Source of the DNA: an uncultured Prevotellaceae bacterium
GTDB taxonomy: Bacteria > Bacteroidota > Bacteroidia > Bacteroidales > Bacteroidaceae
DNA length: 64,000 bases
Direction of reading: 5' to 3'
Assembly: GCA_902780635.1 (NCBI GenBank)
Contig: CACZGH010000014.1
Coordinates: 1 to 64,000 of the forward strand
How positions within the stretch are numbered: the first letter of the stretch is position 1; each line of letters starts with the position of its first letter. The notes beneath the pieces were generated by a model. That model did not search any database. It had not been told where the DNA came from and was given only the letters and a program-made list of their open reading frames with translations. Shown here in pieces: positions 56,301 through 64,000 of the stretch. The position numbers and the translations under genes were made by a program.

Positions 56301-57941
56301 CTCGCGCCAGTCGCCAAAGATATCTCCCTGGAAACAAGGAGTGGCTTTGGTGTCGTTGTTGGTGATGGAGCCTGTCAGGGACTCAATGACACCTTTTCCG
56401 AATTTTGCGATGCGTCCAGTCGAGTTACGTGTTCCTGAGCCATTGAAAGTCTCTTCGAGCAGGTCGCCATCCCAGTAAATGCGGAAATTGAGATCGAATC
56501 CACCAGTGACGCCCTCGATATGGTCGGCGGTGACACAGCTGATGGGGTTGTCATGAGCCGATGCGCCCATGGCTCCGGGATAGTCGTTAGAGAAATTGCC
56601 ACACATGGCGCGCCCGTCGTCAGAGCCTCCGCTCATGCGGTAATAAATCTTGCTGGTAGTAGCGTCACGGTAGTTGTTAGAGGGTTCATCCTCGTTGCAG
56701 GCATACATCTCCTGACCGTGCACATAAGGATTGAAGTCGCTGCAGTGCTGTGCGTCGCCATGGCCGAGGCCTGTGGTGGAGAGACCGTGGCCGTTGTCAT
56801 CGATGACCATCGACCCAAAGACAATCTCATCGCGACCGTCCCAGTCTACGTCTGCCACTTGATAGTTGTGATAACCCTGACCATACCAGGAACTGCCTGG
56901 AGTGTTGCAGTTCCAACGCCAGCGCACGCTGAGTTGGTGGGTAGCAGGATCTACATCATATGCGATCATCTTATGCCTTGTATAGATGCCTCTAGCGAGG
57001 AAGATGCTTGGTCTGCGGCCATCAAGATAAGGAGCACCGAAGAAATGTTTAGTAGAGCGATGGCCGTAGCCGTCGCCCCAGGCGGCGTTCAGATTGGTCT
57101 CACCATCCTCCAGTCGTTTGAGAGGATATTCCAGTACCTGATAGGGCTGTCCTGTCTCACCGTTCATATAGACGAGAAACTCTTGACCCTCATGTACAAA
57201 CCACTGTCCGCTGCTGGTGGCAGCGAGATAATTTTTCGTGGGGTCGCCGATGGTGTAGGTGGTGCCGTCGGCTTGATGAATCACCGTGCCGTCAGAGGCT
57301 CTCATCACGGCTTCTGCCTTGCCGTCACCGTCCCAGTCGTACGCCACGATATTCTGCTCATTATTCTGGAAGTCGGCCATATTGGGACCGAGGTCTATCC
57401 ACCAGAGTTTATTCCCATTCAGTTTGTAGACCTCTATGATGCAGTACTCCCCTTCATAGCCAGCCTTGGCGTAGGAGATGCCTGCCCAACTGGAGTTGTC
57501 GAACTTCAGCAATATCTCCACTTCTCCATCACCATCCACGTCGGCACAGCAGGCGTCGTTGGGCACATAGGTGCTTTTCAGGTCACCATGATTGGGTTGG
57601 AGTTCCAGATAGTTGTTGGCCCAAACGGTAGCCGGCTGACATGCTGCCTGTTCCTCGCCTCTGACTACAGCGCGTACAGTGTAAGTGCTCTCAGTGCTTC
57701 CAGCGACATCCACATAGTTGGACACTTTCAGTGGCTCTGTGTTGAGTTTCACTCCATCTCTGTAGAGGTTGTAAGTGACATCATAATACTCTTCCGCATT
57801 GATGCGCCATGAGCAGTATACTCCATCGGTGGTCTTGACAGCCATGAGACCGCGGTCGAGCCTGTCGGTCATGCGCTGGGCATGTATACCAAGAGACACA
57901 AAGAGTAAAACGACCCATGAGAATAATAATTTTTTAGGCAT
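53388..57941 (-). CDS. Rhamnogalacturonan lyase (PL11) with a long beta-strand-repeat C-terminal region
   Basis: A 1517-residue secreted protein. A signal peptide (about 1-21) and a PL11 lyase domain at about 22-625 (RGLMAVKTTDGVYCSWR; Ca-binding-like DVDGDGEVE and DWDGDGKAE segments; QGDIFGDWREEVIMR) should cut rhamnogalacturonan I by beta-elimination. From about 650 to 1440 the protein is a chain of autotransporter-associated-type strand repeats (VKQGDGTLVLPKASQKYTG, TGKGSLTLGRRSAFNALYLM), followed by a type IX-like tail ending LLRMSSGRKNETIKISVK. Typical PL11 enzymes are roughly half this long. On the minus strand a TAATTTTG box (57985-57978) precedes it; its -33 is weak. Confidence 0.85.
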   Translation of the reverse strand: MPKKLLFSWVVLLFVSLGIHAQRMTDRLDRGLMAVKTTDGVYCSWRINAEEYYDVTYNLYRDGVKLNTEPLKVSNYVDVAGSTESTYTVRAVVRGEEQAACQPATVWANNYLELQPNHGDLKSTYVPNDACCADVDGDGEVEILLKFDNSSWAGISYAKAGYEGEYCIIEVYKLNGNKLWWIDLGPNMADFQNNEQNIVAYDWDGDGKAEAVMRASDGTVIHQADGTTYTIGDPTKNYLAATSSGQWFVHEGQEFLVYMNGETGQPYQVLEYPLKRLEDGETNLNAAWGDGYGHRSTKHFFGAPYLDGRRPSIFLARGIYTRHKMIAYDVDPATHQLSVRWRWNCNTPGSSWYGQGYHNYQVADVDWDGRDEIVFGSMVIDDNGHGLSTTGLGHGDAQHCSDFNPYVHGQEMYACNEDEPSNNYRDATTSKIYYRMSGGSDDGRAMCGNFSNDYPGAMGASAHDNPISCVTADHIEGVTGGFDLNFRIYWDGDLLEETFNGSGTRNSTGRIAKFGKGVIESLTGSITNNDTKATPCFQGDIFGDWREEVIMRTSANHIRIYTTKIPTAWRNYSLWHDMQYRQAMVWQMCGYNQPPHTSYFLGELEGITMAPPALSMTDRTEIANGGNIGTATDNQQVLLAETGDMTVSISEGASPYILFDNAPSWVQGHDNNDNITTEYFTHTLTGGAFSGAMRLVKQGDGTLVLPKASQKYTGPTDVWAGTLQFDGIMEGSRVWLNRFGVLSSDGGRFNKGIEMDYASVLQPGGKHHVGNVETDSLLLHFGAHIQLDVDGATQMADFVKARVLVIEKKDWKYGPAYSTPVFQIITHFAEGATALPEGKYLLGEFSEIKGDVANIVVEGVGAQKASLTEEEGKIYLVIEGLREPTSITWTGAEGSDWDLADTENFKSTSSGEGNIFVTGDHVIFNDDAVNTTVNIVRPVSPASISFENENKDFTVTGDSIIGDVTITKMGAANVNIENVNSFKGTVNINGGKITVNSLANESGITLGAFGGVSNSIVLSNGGVLTSNGSLSTSQPMVLGSGGGGIYVPQGQSFTTTSTINSNAKSNLTKTGKGSLTLGRRSAFNALYLMEGTLYGSENNDVHQYPDSVVLYGGSLRDPDNMYSYSSNKTHVIVPEGSTADWYLDSRCNYTGSLKGSGTLSVYATSIRNVIAGNWSGFEGNLTIGASKTGSYTPVFYFNNSSGLSKATVTIRTTFSSGATGDNVINKSNNVSFGDLKGAGILTGSGRYTVGHLNKDITWNGKLDGCLITKVGSGLWTVNLPTSYGKGNAEVKGGILNLYNPAAKDLFFGNNQIMVTDSGTIAGCAYVSTVYVQNGATVAPGDASSTYPVGCLKVKSALYAYAGSHVNLFIYKANNTATARSYFDVEGTLSIDGDINVSMRGYTPKEGDEIILWTANTFAGAPTEINLPDISSYGLAWDTSDLLKPTGILRVVNPDAIHHIDAGEWTHVQVYTTEGMEVGTLDCERADVEKRLNTYGRGTYLLRMSSGRKNETIKISVK

Positions 57942-58067
57942 AAGAGTTGTTTGTTTTTAGTTAGATTTTGAACTCCACAAAATTACGTCATTTTACACTT
58001 ATCCATCTGCAAATATTGATTTTTTTTCTTAAAAAAGAGTATTCTCTTCATCGGAAACGGACAACAC

Positions 58068-58099
58068 CGAAAAAGGGTGAGCCTTTTGGACTCACCCTT
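58068..58099 (-). terminator. Terminator of the 727-residue secreted-protein gene
   Basis: On the minus strand the stem aagggtgag/ctcaccctt (58099-58091 and 58081-58073) is followed by TTTTT. It lies 20 bases beyond the gene's stop. Confidence 0.82.
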
Positions 58100-58120
58100 C
58101 AATTATGGTCAATGACGTGA

Positions 58121-60304
58121 TTAGCGTACAATGAATTTCTTACCCTGCTTGATATAGATGCCCTGACGGAGAGAGTTGGGGTTCACCTGAATACCATTGA
58201 GGTTGTAGATAGGAGCATTGTGGTCGGAGACGATAGCGCCAGTGTTCACCTCTTCGATACCATCGCCAGTAGCCTTGAATATTTCAATACGAGTGATGGC
58301 AGTGTCGATACGATAGAGTGTAAATGTTTCTGTACCGCGGTATACTGAGAATGGGCCATCTCTGTGAACAGCTGTACCAAGGTTCATGGCTTTATACTGA
58401 GCACGTGCATCAGCAGGAGAAGTTCCTTGTGGGAAGATAGGATGTACAGAAGATGATCCATAGTCATTGATGAAGGATACGATATAATAGTCATTGTCGG
58501 TAAGTCCATCAACACCTATGACACCTGTTGGATAGTTGATGGAAGAACCATCACCCTTGCAACCGATATTAATCAGACCAATGCCGTAGTTCATCTTCAG
58601 ACCAGACACGTCGCTACCATCGGTCACTGCGGGATCAGCCTCACCAGTGTACCATGTGTACATAGGAGCAAACAAGCCATAGGCAGCCTCCTGAGTCATG
58701 GCAGCAGCAGGGAGTGTGAAGCGGCGGATGGCCTCAGCACCTTCCGTGGTCTCAGGACCCCAGACAACATGGGTGTCGTACTTCGGATTATTATCGGCAT
58801 CGAACTCACCATTCTCAATGCCGAACCACAGACGCTGACGGGCGGTCCAGTTGTTCTCACCACTCATGTTGGAAGCCTGCAGAGGATCAATCTCTGTGAA
58901 GCCTTTGCTGGCCAGAGTAGCCTCGTCCATGTGCTGGAAGTCAATGGTATTGTCAATGGCAAACTCAGTGTTGTTCTCAAATGTAACGGTTGTCTCACCG
59001 AAACCGTATGCATGGGTGGTCACTGTGAGCGTACCCTTCTCCTTAGCCTCGTAGATAGCACCGCTGGCCACCTCGCCGGCAGACTTGTCACCATTGCTAT
59101 ATTCCCATGTGAGGGTGATGGAAGGTTGTGTAGGAACAGTGGTGTTGTCGACAGTCATCAACAGTGTCTTCACATAACCTGAATTCACCTGTGTGATGTC
59201 AATAGTGGCAGCAGGAAGAGGAATAACCTCAGCCACGACATCGATAATCACATGCTCTGAAAGAGCGGAGCCAGACTCTGTCCATACATCGAGTGTGCCA
59301 GAAGTCTCGGTCTCGTAATCGTAAGGACTTTCTACTGAAGTATCCTCAGAGCCGTCAGTCTTCTTGATGTGCAGGATCTCACCATCCTCAAAGAAAATCT
59401 TGTAGATACGCTTGTTCAAGTCGATACCTGTCAGGGCAACAGTAGGAGCGTTGGCATAGTCGCCTTCGGTTTCTGTCTGAACTTTCACATCATCGATATA
59501 GGCAGCAGAATTGTAACGGCCAAGGAGCACGTTCAGACCACTTGCGTATACACTTGCATACTCAGGAATGGTGTATACACCTGTTGCGAGCACATCATTC
59601 TCTTTGAGAGAGAAAATCTCATACTCAGCAGTGCGGGCCTCAGTGTCGACATTGATGGTGATGGTATACCAACCATCTTCTTCAAGTGTGATCACCTTGT
59701 TCTTATCATTATTGATATAGAAATCGAAGATGTAGTTGCTGTTGTCGGCTTTGTCAGTCCAATACGGTGTCGTAGAATTGCCATCAGCATCTGCCGACCA
59801 AGCACCTTTCAACTGAGTAAGGGCGAAGAGGCGCAGGGAGTCATTGGCTGCATACTGTCCGTTGTTGATGTTCTTAGTGATTTTCCAACCTTCAACATCA
59901 GAAGTGGCTACGCTCGGTGTGAGGACGGCAATCTCACTGGAGTACTGCACATTGGCGGCATTACCGGTGCTGGAAGGATTCTTCTTGAGGCCCCATGTGA
60001 AGGTGACTGTGTATTTTTTCACATCCTGACCATCATAAATGGTGGCACCACTTTCCAAGCCGTAGTTGAAGTTCATCACCGCATTACGATTGTTGTTGTT
60101 TCCGAGTTCGAACTGGAACATTTTTCCGTCTGCGTCAGACTGGATGGACATATTACCAGCAAGGTTAGGAGAGGTCCATCCTGCATCAGCAGGATAGTTG
60201 ACGATTTCGAAGTCCTGCTTGAGCAGGTTCTTCACACCAGCACTCGCCACCATGGAGAAAGCGAACACTGCTGTTAAAACGAGATAAAATTTTCTCATAA
60301 TCAT
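58121..60304 (-). CDS. Large secreted protein of unknown function in the pectin locus
   Basis: A 727-residue exported protein I do not recognise. A signal peptide (about 1-22) is followed by a beta-sandwich-like region (about 25-285, with NGQYAANDSLRLF and DDVKVQTETEG), then strand-rich segments to about 470, a domain at about 490-660 (NWTARQRLWFGIENGEFDAD), and a type IX-like sorting tail (YNLNGIQVNPNSLRQGIYIK). No catalytic motif can be named. Position between PL11 and SusC/SusD suggests a surface glycan-binding protein. A minus-strand TAACTTTG box lies at 60365-60358. Confidence 0.7.
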   Translation of the reverse strand: MIMRKFYLVLTAVFAFSMVASAGVKNLLKQDFEIVNYPADAGWTSPNLAGNMSIQSDADGKMFQFELGNNNNRNAVMNFNYGLESGATIYDGQDVKKYTVTFTWGLKKNPSSTGNAANVQYSSEIAVLTPSVATSDVEGWKITKNINNGQYAANDSLRLFALTQLKGAWSADADGNSTTPYWTDKADNSNYIFDFYINNDKNKVITLEEDGWYTITINVDTEARTAEYEIFSLKENDVLATGVYTIPEYASVYASGLNVLLGRYNSAAYIDDVKVQTETEGDYANAPTVALTGIDLNKRIYKIFFEDGEILHIKKTDGSEDTSVESPYDYETETSGTLDVWTESGSALSEHVIIDVVAEVIPLPAATIDITQVNSGYVKTLLMTVDNTTVPTQPSITLTWEYSNGDKSAGEVASGAIYEAKEKGTLTVTTHAYGFGETTVTFENNTEFAIDNTIDFQHMDEATLASKGFTEIDPLQASNMSGENNWTARQRLWFGIENGEFDADNNPKYDTHVVWGPETTEGAEAIRRFTLPAAAMTQEAAYGLFAPMYTWYTGEADPAVTDGSDVSGLKMNYGIGLINIGCKGDGSSINYPTGVIGVDGLTDNDYYIVSFINDYGSSSVHPIFPQGTSPADARAQYKAMNLGTAVHRDGPFSVYRGTETFTLYRIDTAITRIEIFKATGDGIEEVNTGAIVSDHNAPIYNLNGIQVNPNSLRQGIYIKQGKKFIVR

Positions 60305-60469
60305 ACAGTTTTAAAAATTAATAAAAAGGATAATAGTCAGATATCTACATTTCGTAGCAAAGTTACAAAATTATTTGCAATATGCTCGGATTAAAATCTT
60401 TTTAACACAATTTTTGTATCACTCATTGCTGTAGAGCACTGATAAAAGCGCCCTACAGCATGAAGCGTA

Positions 60470-62137
60470 TTACCATCCTGGATTCTGTACGAGGACATTA
60501 CCAGACTTGAGGATCTCACTCTGAGGAATGGGGAAGAGATTCATCTTAGAGTCATCCCACTGACGGTTTTGTACCACCGTCTTCTCCTCTTTAAAGGTAC
60601 CGTCGGCATTTTTCGTGATCTTCAAGCCATAAATGGTCTTGAAATACTTGTTGCCTTCCATCCAACGGCGTACGTCGAAGAAACGATGACCCTCGAAAGC
60701 CAACTCCACGAAACGCTCTTTCTCATACTTTTCCTTGAACTGCTCGGCGCTAAGGCCAGTCTCGATACCAGCCAGACCAGCGCGTCTGCGTACGAGGTCG
60801 ATGGCATACTTCGGTGTCATGGTGAATCCTGCACTTGCTTCATAACCACTGCCAGAGAGGTTGAGCATGGCCTCAGCATAGTTGAGGTAGAACTCAGCGA
60901 GTCTGAAGGTGACCCAGACATGCTTGCAGGTGTTGGCGCCATTACCAGCAATCTGCACCGATTCAGTGACATATTTCTTCAGATAGTAGCCCGTAGGAGT
61001 AGCGTAGGCCAGAGGTTGTCCGTTCATACCGCCTTGGAAAGTCTCCAGAGGCACGGTGTTGGCATTGGGCCATGAGTCACCATTGCATGCGACAGTCTGC
61101 TCGAAACGCTTGTCTCCATCCTCATAAGCTTCCACCAAGTTCTGTGAGGGACAGTTGCCACCGCCGCCACCAGCACCGGCACCCGTCATGCCAACGGGGA
61201 AGTTGTAGGTCTCGAAATTGCGGTTCTCAGTCGGCATGCGTCGTCCGAAGATGATCTCACCCACAGCTGCGGCATCACTCCAGTTGGTGTTACCGATAAA
61301 CAGACCTTTATAGTCGTTGGAGAGTTTCATGCCCCTTGCAGTACATGAGTCGATGACAGCCTTGTTGAGTTCGGCAGCTTTCTGCCACAATCCTTTATCA
61401 TTGTTGGCATTGAAAAGAGGACTGGCATGATAGAGAGCGGCACGGGCACGCAGTGCCAAGACAGCCAGGTTGTTGGCACGGCCGTTGTTGGCGGGTGTCA
61501 TAGCCAGATCGCCCAGGTCACCATAGTCCTTGGTGATGGAGTCTTTGATGGCTGCACACTCAGAATCGATGAAAGCGAAGATCTCATCGGCAGACACACG
61601 GGGTTGAACGCTTGCCTCATCAGCAGTCATGTTGGAGGTGATCAAGGGCACACCACCATACTGGCGAACCAGTAGGAAGTAATAATAGGCCCTGAGGAAA
61701 CGTGCCTCAAACTGATAGTTGTTATACTGGTACATCTCTGCCTTGAAATTCTTGTCCAGGGCATAGTCCTCAAACTTCAGTCCGGTGAATTCATCCAAGA
61801 AGAGGTTGCAATAGGCGATGCCATGATAGCAAGTCGTCCAAATGGAACTGTTGGCATTGGTAGGACTCCATGCTCCATTGAAGAAACTCTCTATGGCATT
61901 TCCATCATGCGAGTAAACAGACTCGTCGGTAGCCGACGAGAGCATAGCCCCGCTATAGTTGCCGAAATCAGAGTCCAGATCTGCATAGATGGTGGAAAGG
62001 AAGCCGCCAGCACGCTCAAACTTTTTTTGCATATAAGCCGTATCGTAGATGCTGAACTCCTTATAATCCATCTGATCGCTACAGGAGGAAAAAGCCACTG
62101 CAGCAAGGGCACCTAAAAATATTTTATTCAGTTTCAT
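60470..62137 (-). CDS. SusD/RagB-family lipoprotein (pectin locus)
   Basis: A 555-residue SusD-type lipoprotein with lipid-accepting Cys near 19 (VAFSSC). The TPR-like helices appear in YQFEARFLRAYYYFLLVRQYGG at about 142-163 (shortened in the usual pattern), and the C-terminal block FVELAFEGHRFFDVRRWME and VLVQNPGW is diagnostic. It should bind the locus substrate at the cell surface. It starts 21 bases after the SusC gene on the minus strand. The specific ligand, probably a rhamnogalacturonan or its oligosaccharides, is inferred from the neighbouring lyase. Confidence 0.94.
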   Translation of the reverse strand: MKLNKIFLGALAAVAFSSCSDQMDYKEFSIYDTAYMQKKFERAGGFLSTIYADLDSDFGNYSGAMLSSATDESVYSHDGNAIESFFNGAWSPTNANSSIWTTCYHGIAYCNLFLDEFTGLKFEDYALDKNFKAEMYQYNNYQFEARFLRAYYYFLLVRQYGGVPLITSNMTADEASVQPRVSADEIFAFIDSECAAIKDSITKDYGDLGDLAMTPANNGRANNLAVLALRARAALYHASPLFNANNDKGLWQKAAELNKAVIDSCTARGMKLSNDYKGLFIGNTNWSDAAAVGEIIFGRRMPTENRNFETYNFPVGMTGAGAGGGGGNCPSQNLVEAYEDGDKRFEQTVACNGDSWPNANTVPLETFQGGMNGQPLAYATPTGYYLKKYVTESVQIAGNGANTCKHVWVTFRLAEFYLNYAEAMLNLSGSGYEASAGFTMTPKYAIDLVRRRAGLAGIETGLSAEQFKEKYEKERFVELAFEGHRFFDVRRWMEGNKYFKTIYGLKITKNADGTFKEEKTVVQNRQWDDSKMNLFPIPQSEILKSGNVLVQNPGW

Positions 62138-62158
62138 ATTATTCTGTCTGTTTAAAGG

Positions 62159-64000
62159 TTAGAATGACAAGGCTACACCAGCCACGATGCTCTTGTTGAG
62201 CGGAGCGGATACGCCATAGCTTTCAGCATCAGCCTCGTCGAGATTGTCAGCACAGAACAGGTCGGTGCCGCGCACGTAAACTTTGGCATTTTTGATGATG
62301 CGTGTTTGCTCCAGAAGTGTCTTAGGCAGATTGTAGTACAGTTCCACATTGCGCAGTTTGAAGAAGGAGCGGTCTTTCTGCCAGAACGTGCTGGTCTGGT
62401 AGTTGTTCGCATTGCTCGTCGTGCTCAGACGTGGGAATTTGGCATCTGGGTTGCTGGCTGTCCAGCGCCCGTCGTAAGCCTGCTGTGAGAGGTTGGTGGT
62501 GTTGAGCAAAGGCCAGTACATACCCTTTGCATTCAGGTTGGCGGAATAGTTGCCGACGCCCTGGAAGAGAAGGTCGACACCAAAGCCTTTGTATTCCACA
62601 CCTGCATGCGCATTATAGAATATTTCAGGTGCATATCCGCTATAACCAATCTTCTTTGTGTCGTTAGCATCGATCACACCGTCTTTGTTGACATCCTGAT
62701 ATTTGATGTCGCCAGGATAGACAGTAGAGAAGTTCTGCTTGGGGCTGGCGTCAATGTCTGCTTGGTCTTTGAAGAGGCCGATGGCCACAAGACCGTAAGT
62801 GGAGTTAAGCGGATTGCCAGTCTGCACGAGGTTGTTGAATGCGCGTGGCTCCTCTGCCATCTCTTTGATCTCGTTCTTGTTGTAGTTGAACATACCTCCA
62901 ACGTTGAAGGTCAGTTCACCCATTTTCTTTGTGTAGTCGAGAGAGAGTTCGAAACCCTTGCTATCCACCTCTCCTGCATTGATATAAGGAGCGTCAAATC
63001 CGATGAGTGCTGTATAGGCTCCGGAACCAGCCACCCAGATATCCTTGCGCTGCTGCATGTAGACGTCGAGTTCTACGTTCAGTCCACCGAAAAGACTGGC
63101 ATCCAATCCGAAATTATACTTATAAGCTTTCTCGTGACCTGGATTCAGGGTGGGAAGCAGTCCAAGGGTCGTGTTGGCATAGACCACGTCGTAACCAGAA
63201 CCGAATGGATAACTGCCTGTAGCGGATGAACCTTGAGAATAGGAAGCCGCATAGTAGTTCCATACATTGTCGCCAGGCAGATAGTCGGCATTAATGATAC
63301 CGAAGCTGGCACGCATTTTCATGAAGTTAATGGCTAGACAGTCTTTCAGGAAATCCTCATTCGACATCACCCATGCAGCAGAGACAGTGGGCGACAAATT
63401 CCACTTGGTGCCGGGAGCCAGTCTGTTGGAGCCGGAATAGACGAGTGCGAGTTCACCGATATAGCGGTTGTCGAAGCCATAGTGTCCTAGCCAAGAATAG
63501 TTCTGTCTGTAGATGGTATAGCCAGTGCTTCCTGTGGTGTTCTGATACTCGTAATCCCATTTCAGCTGGCTGTAAACATAGTGTTTGTCAGCGAAAGTGC
63601 GGTCGAAGTTAAAGCCTGCAGAAAAAATCAGCCTACGTGCCCAGTCCACCGTACCGGAGTTCTTACTCATCGTGCCGGGAGTACCTGATGACCAATAGTC
63701 GCCCTTGACAGGTGCGCCATTCTGCCAACCTGTGACGGGATAGTTACCGTAGACATAGGTCATACTATGATCCTCATAAAGTGTGGAATAGGTGTCATAT
63801 CCCAGTCTTGCTGTGAGGCTCAAGCCTTCTATCCAGTATTTCAGATCCTGGTTGAGCGTCATGTCTGCGTAGAGCGCACGCTCATGCAGTTTGTAATAGG
63901 CTGCGCCTGACGACTGTGCGACGGGGTTGTTGACGCCACTGTATGTGGAACTTCCACCCCATTCCTCATTCTCATTTTTGATGGGGAATGCGATTGCTGG
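62159..64000 (-). CDS. SusC/RagA TonB-linked outer-membrane protein (N-terminus outside window)
   Basis: At least 613 codons of the C-terminal barrel of a SusC-type transporter are visible; the frame stays open through 64000, so the start lies beyond the window. An ATG at 63862 is internal, because sequence upstream in frame (YKLHERALYADMTL) is typical barrel sequence. Signature segments include FDRTFADKHYVYSQLKWDYEY, VSAAWVMSNEDFLKD, and the ending SIVAGVALSF. It pairs with the downstream SusD and should import rhamnogalacturonan fragments. Judged by full-length SusC proteins, about 400 residues are missing. Confidence 0.93.
   Translation of the reverse strand, partial: PAIAFPIKNENEEWGGSSTYSGVNNPVAQSSGAAYYKLHERALYADMTLNQDLKYWIEGLSLTARLGYDTYSTLYEDHSMTYVYGNYPVTGWQNGAPVKGDYWSSGTPGTMSKNSGTVDWARRLIFSAGFNFDRTFADKHYVYSQLKWDYEYQNTTGSTGYTIYRQNYSWLGHYGFDNRYIGELALVYSGSNRLAPGTKWNLSPTVSAAWVMSNEDFLKDCLAINFMKMRASFGIINADYLPGDNVWNYYAASYSQGSSATGSYPFGSGYDVVYANTTLGLLPTLNPGHEKAYKYNFGLDASLFGGLNVELDVYMQQRKDIWVAGSGAYTALIGFDAPYINAGEVDSKGFELSLDYTKKMGELTFNVGGMFNYNKNEIKEMAEEPRAFNNLVQTGNPLNSTYGLVAIGLFKDQADIDASPKQNFSTVYPGDIKYQDVNKDGVIDANDTKKIGYSGYAPEIFYNAHAGVEYKGFGVDLLFQGVGNYSANLNAKGMYWPLLNTTNLSQQAYDGRWTASNPDAKFPRLSTTSNANNYQTSTFWQKDRSFFKLRNVELYYNLPKTLLEQTRIIKNAKVYVRGTDLFCADNLDEADAESYGVSAPLNKSIVAGVALSF

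Noticed and set aside
56520-57812. A 430-codon open frame antisense to the PL11 gene, and similar long antisense frames at 35456-36691, 45487-46719 and 59369-60277
   Set aside because: They lie entirely opposite well-supported genes with clear domains, have no promoter, and their translations show low-complexity His/Val-rich composition typical of shadow frames.

Overview
The window looks like a chromosome segment from a member of the Bacteroidota, most likely a Prevotella-type gut or rumen bacterium (family-level placement is inference). The evidence is the repeated Bacteroidota promoter signature TTTG-N19/20-TAnnTTTG, two SusC/SusD pairs, a hybrid two-component regulator with a periplasmic propeller, the compact rpmB-rpmG-DUF4295 cluster, lipoproteins, and several large secreted proteins ending in type IX secretion-like tails.

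Left part (1-16.8 kb): mostly housekeeping and small-envelope genes. These include two small membrane or secreted proteins, a SpoU/TrmH RNA methyltransferase, a phosphopantetheinyl transferase, a DUF4199 / family-2 glycosyltransferase / lipoprotein / secreted-protein run with overlapping genes, ApbE flavin transferase, and a Crp-Fnr regulator. The ribosomal L28-L33-DUF4295 cluster follows, then a SIMPL protein, a TPM-domain membrane protein, a lipoprotein, nicotinate phosphoribosyltransferase, a COG0523 (CobW-like) GTPase with a His/Asp-rich insert, and a CotH-type surface protein. tRNA-Val(CAC) closes this part.

Middle (16.8-33.2 kb): first a scarred stretch with a decayed XRE-type regulator, a DUF3089 lipoprotein, the stump of a GH43-like gene, and an S41 peptidase. 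Next come a minus-strand HAD / MFS / secreted metalloprotease-like operon, and divergently a glycosyltransferase-like protein with class III fructose-1,6-bisphosphatase. A DUF5715 protein, a PhoB-like response regulator, a Na/Pi cotransporter and a fucose-isomerase-like protein follow.

Right part (33.2-64 kb): two polysaccharide utilisation loci. The first (33.3-52.4 kb) fits xylan: two GH43 enzymes, two zinc-ribbon membrane proteins, a bifunctional GH10 xylanase / CE1 esterase, SusC, SusD, a beta-helix lipoprotein and an HTCS regulator that probably senses the oligosaccharide products. After mutY, the second (53.4-64 kb, minus strand, cut by the window end) fits rhamnogalacturonan/pectin: a giant PL11 lyase, a 727-residue secreted protein of unknown function, SusD and SusC.

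No defence island, CRISPR array, prophage or intact insertion sequence is visible. The most unusual non-coding signals are two: a short intergenic element present twice with its 46-bp core inverted relative to its arms, and a tandem array of promoter-carrying repeats upstream of the DUF4199 gene.
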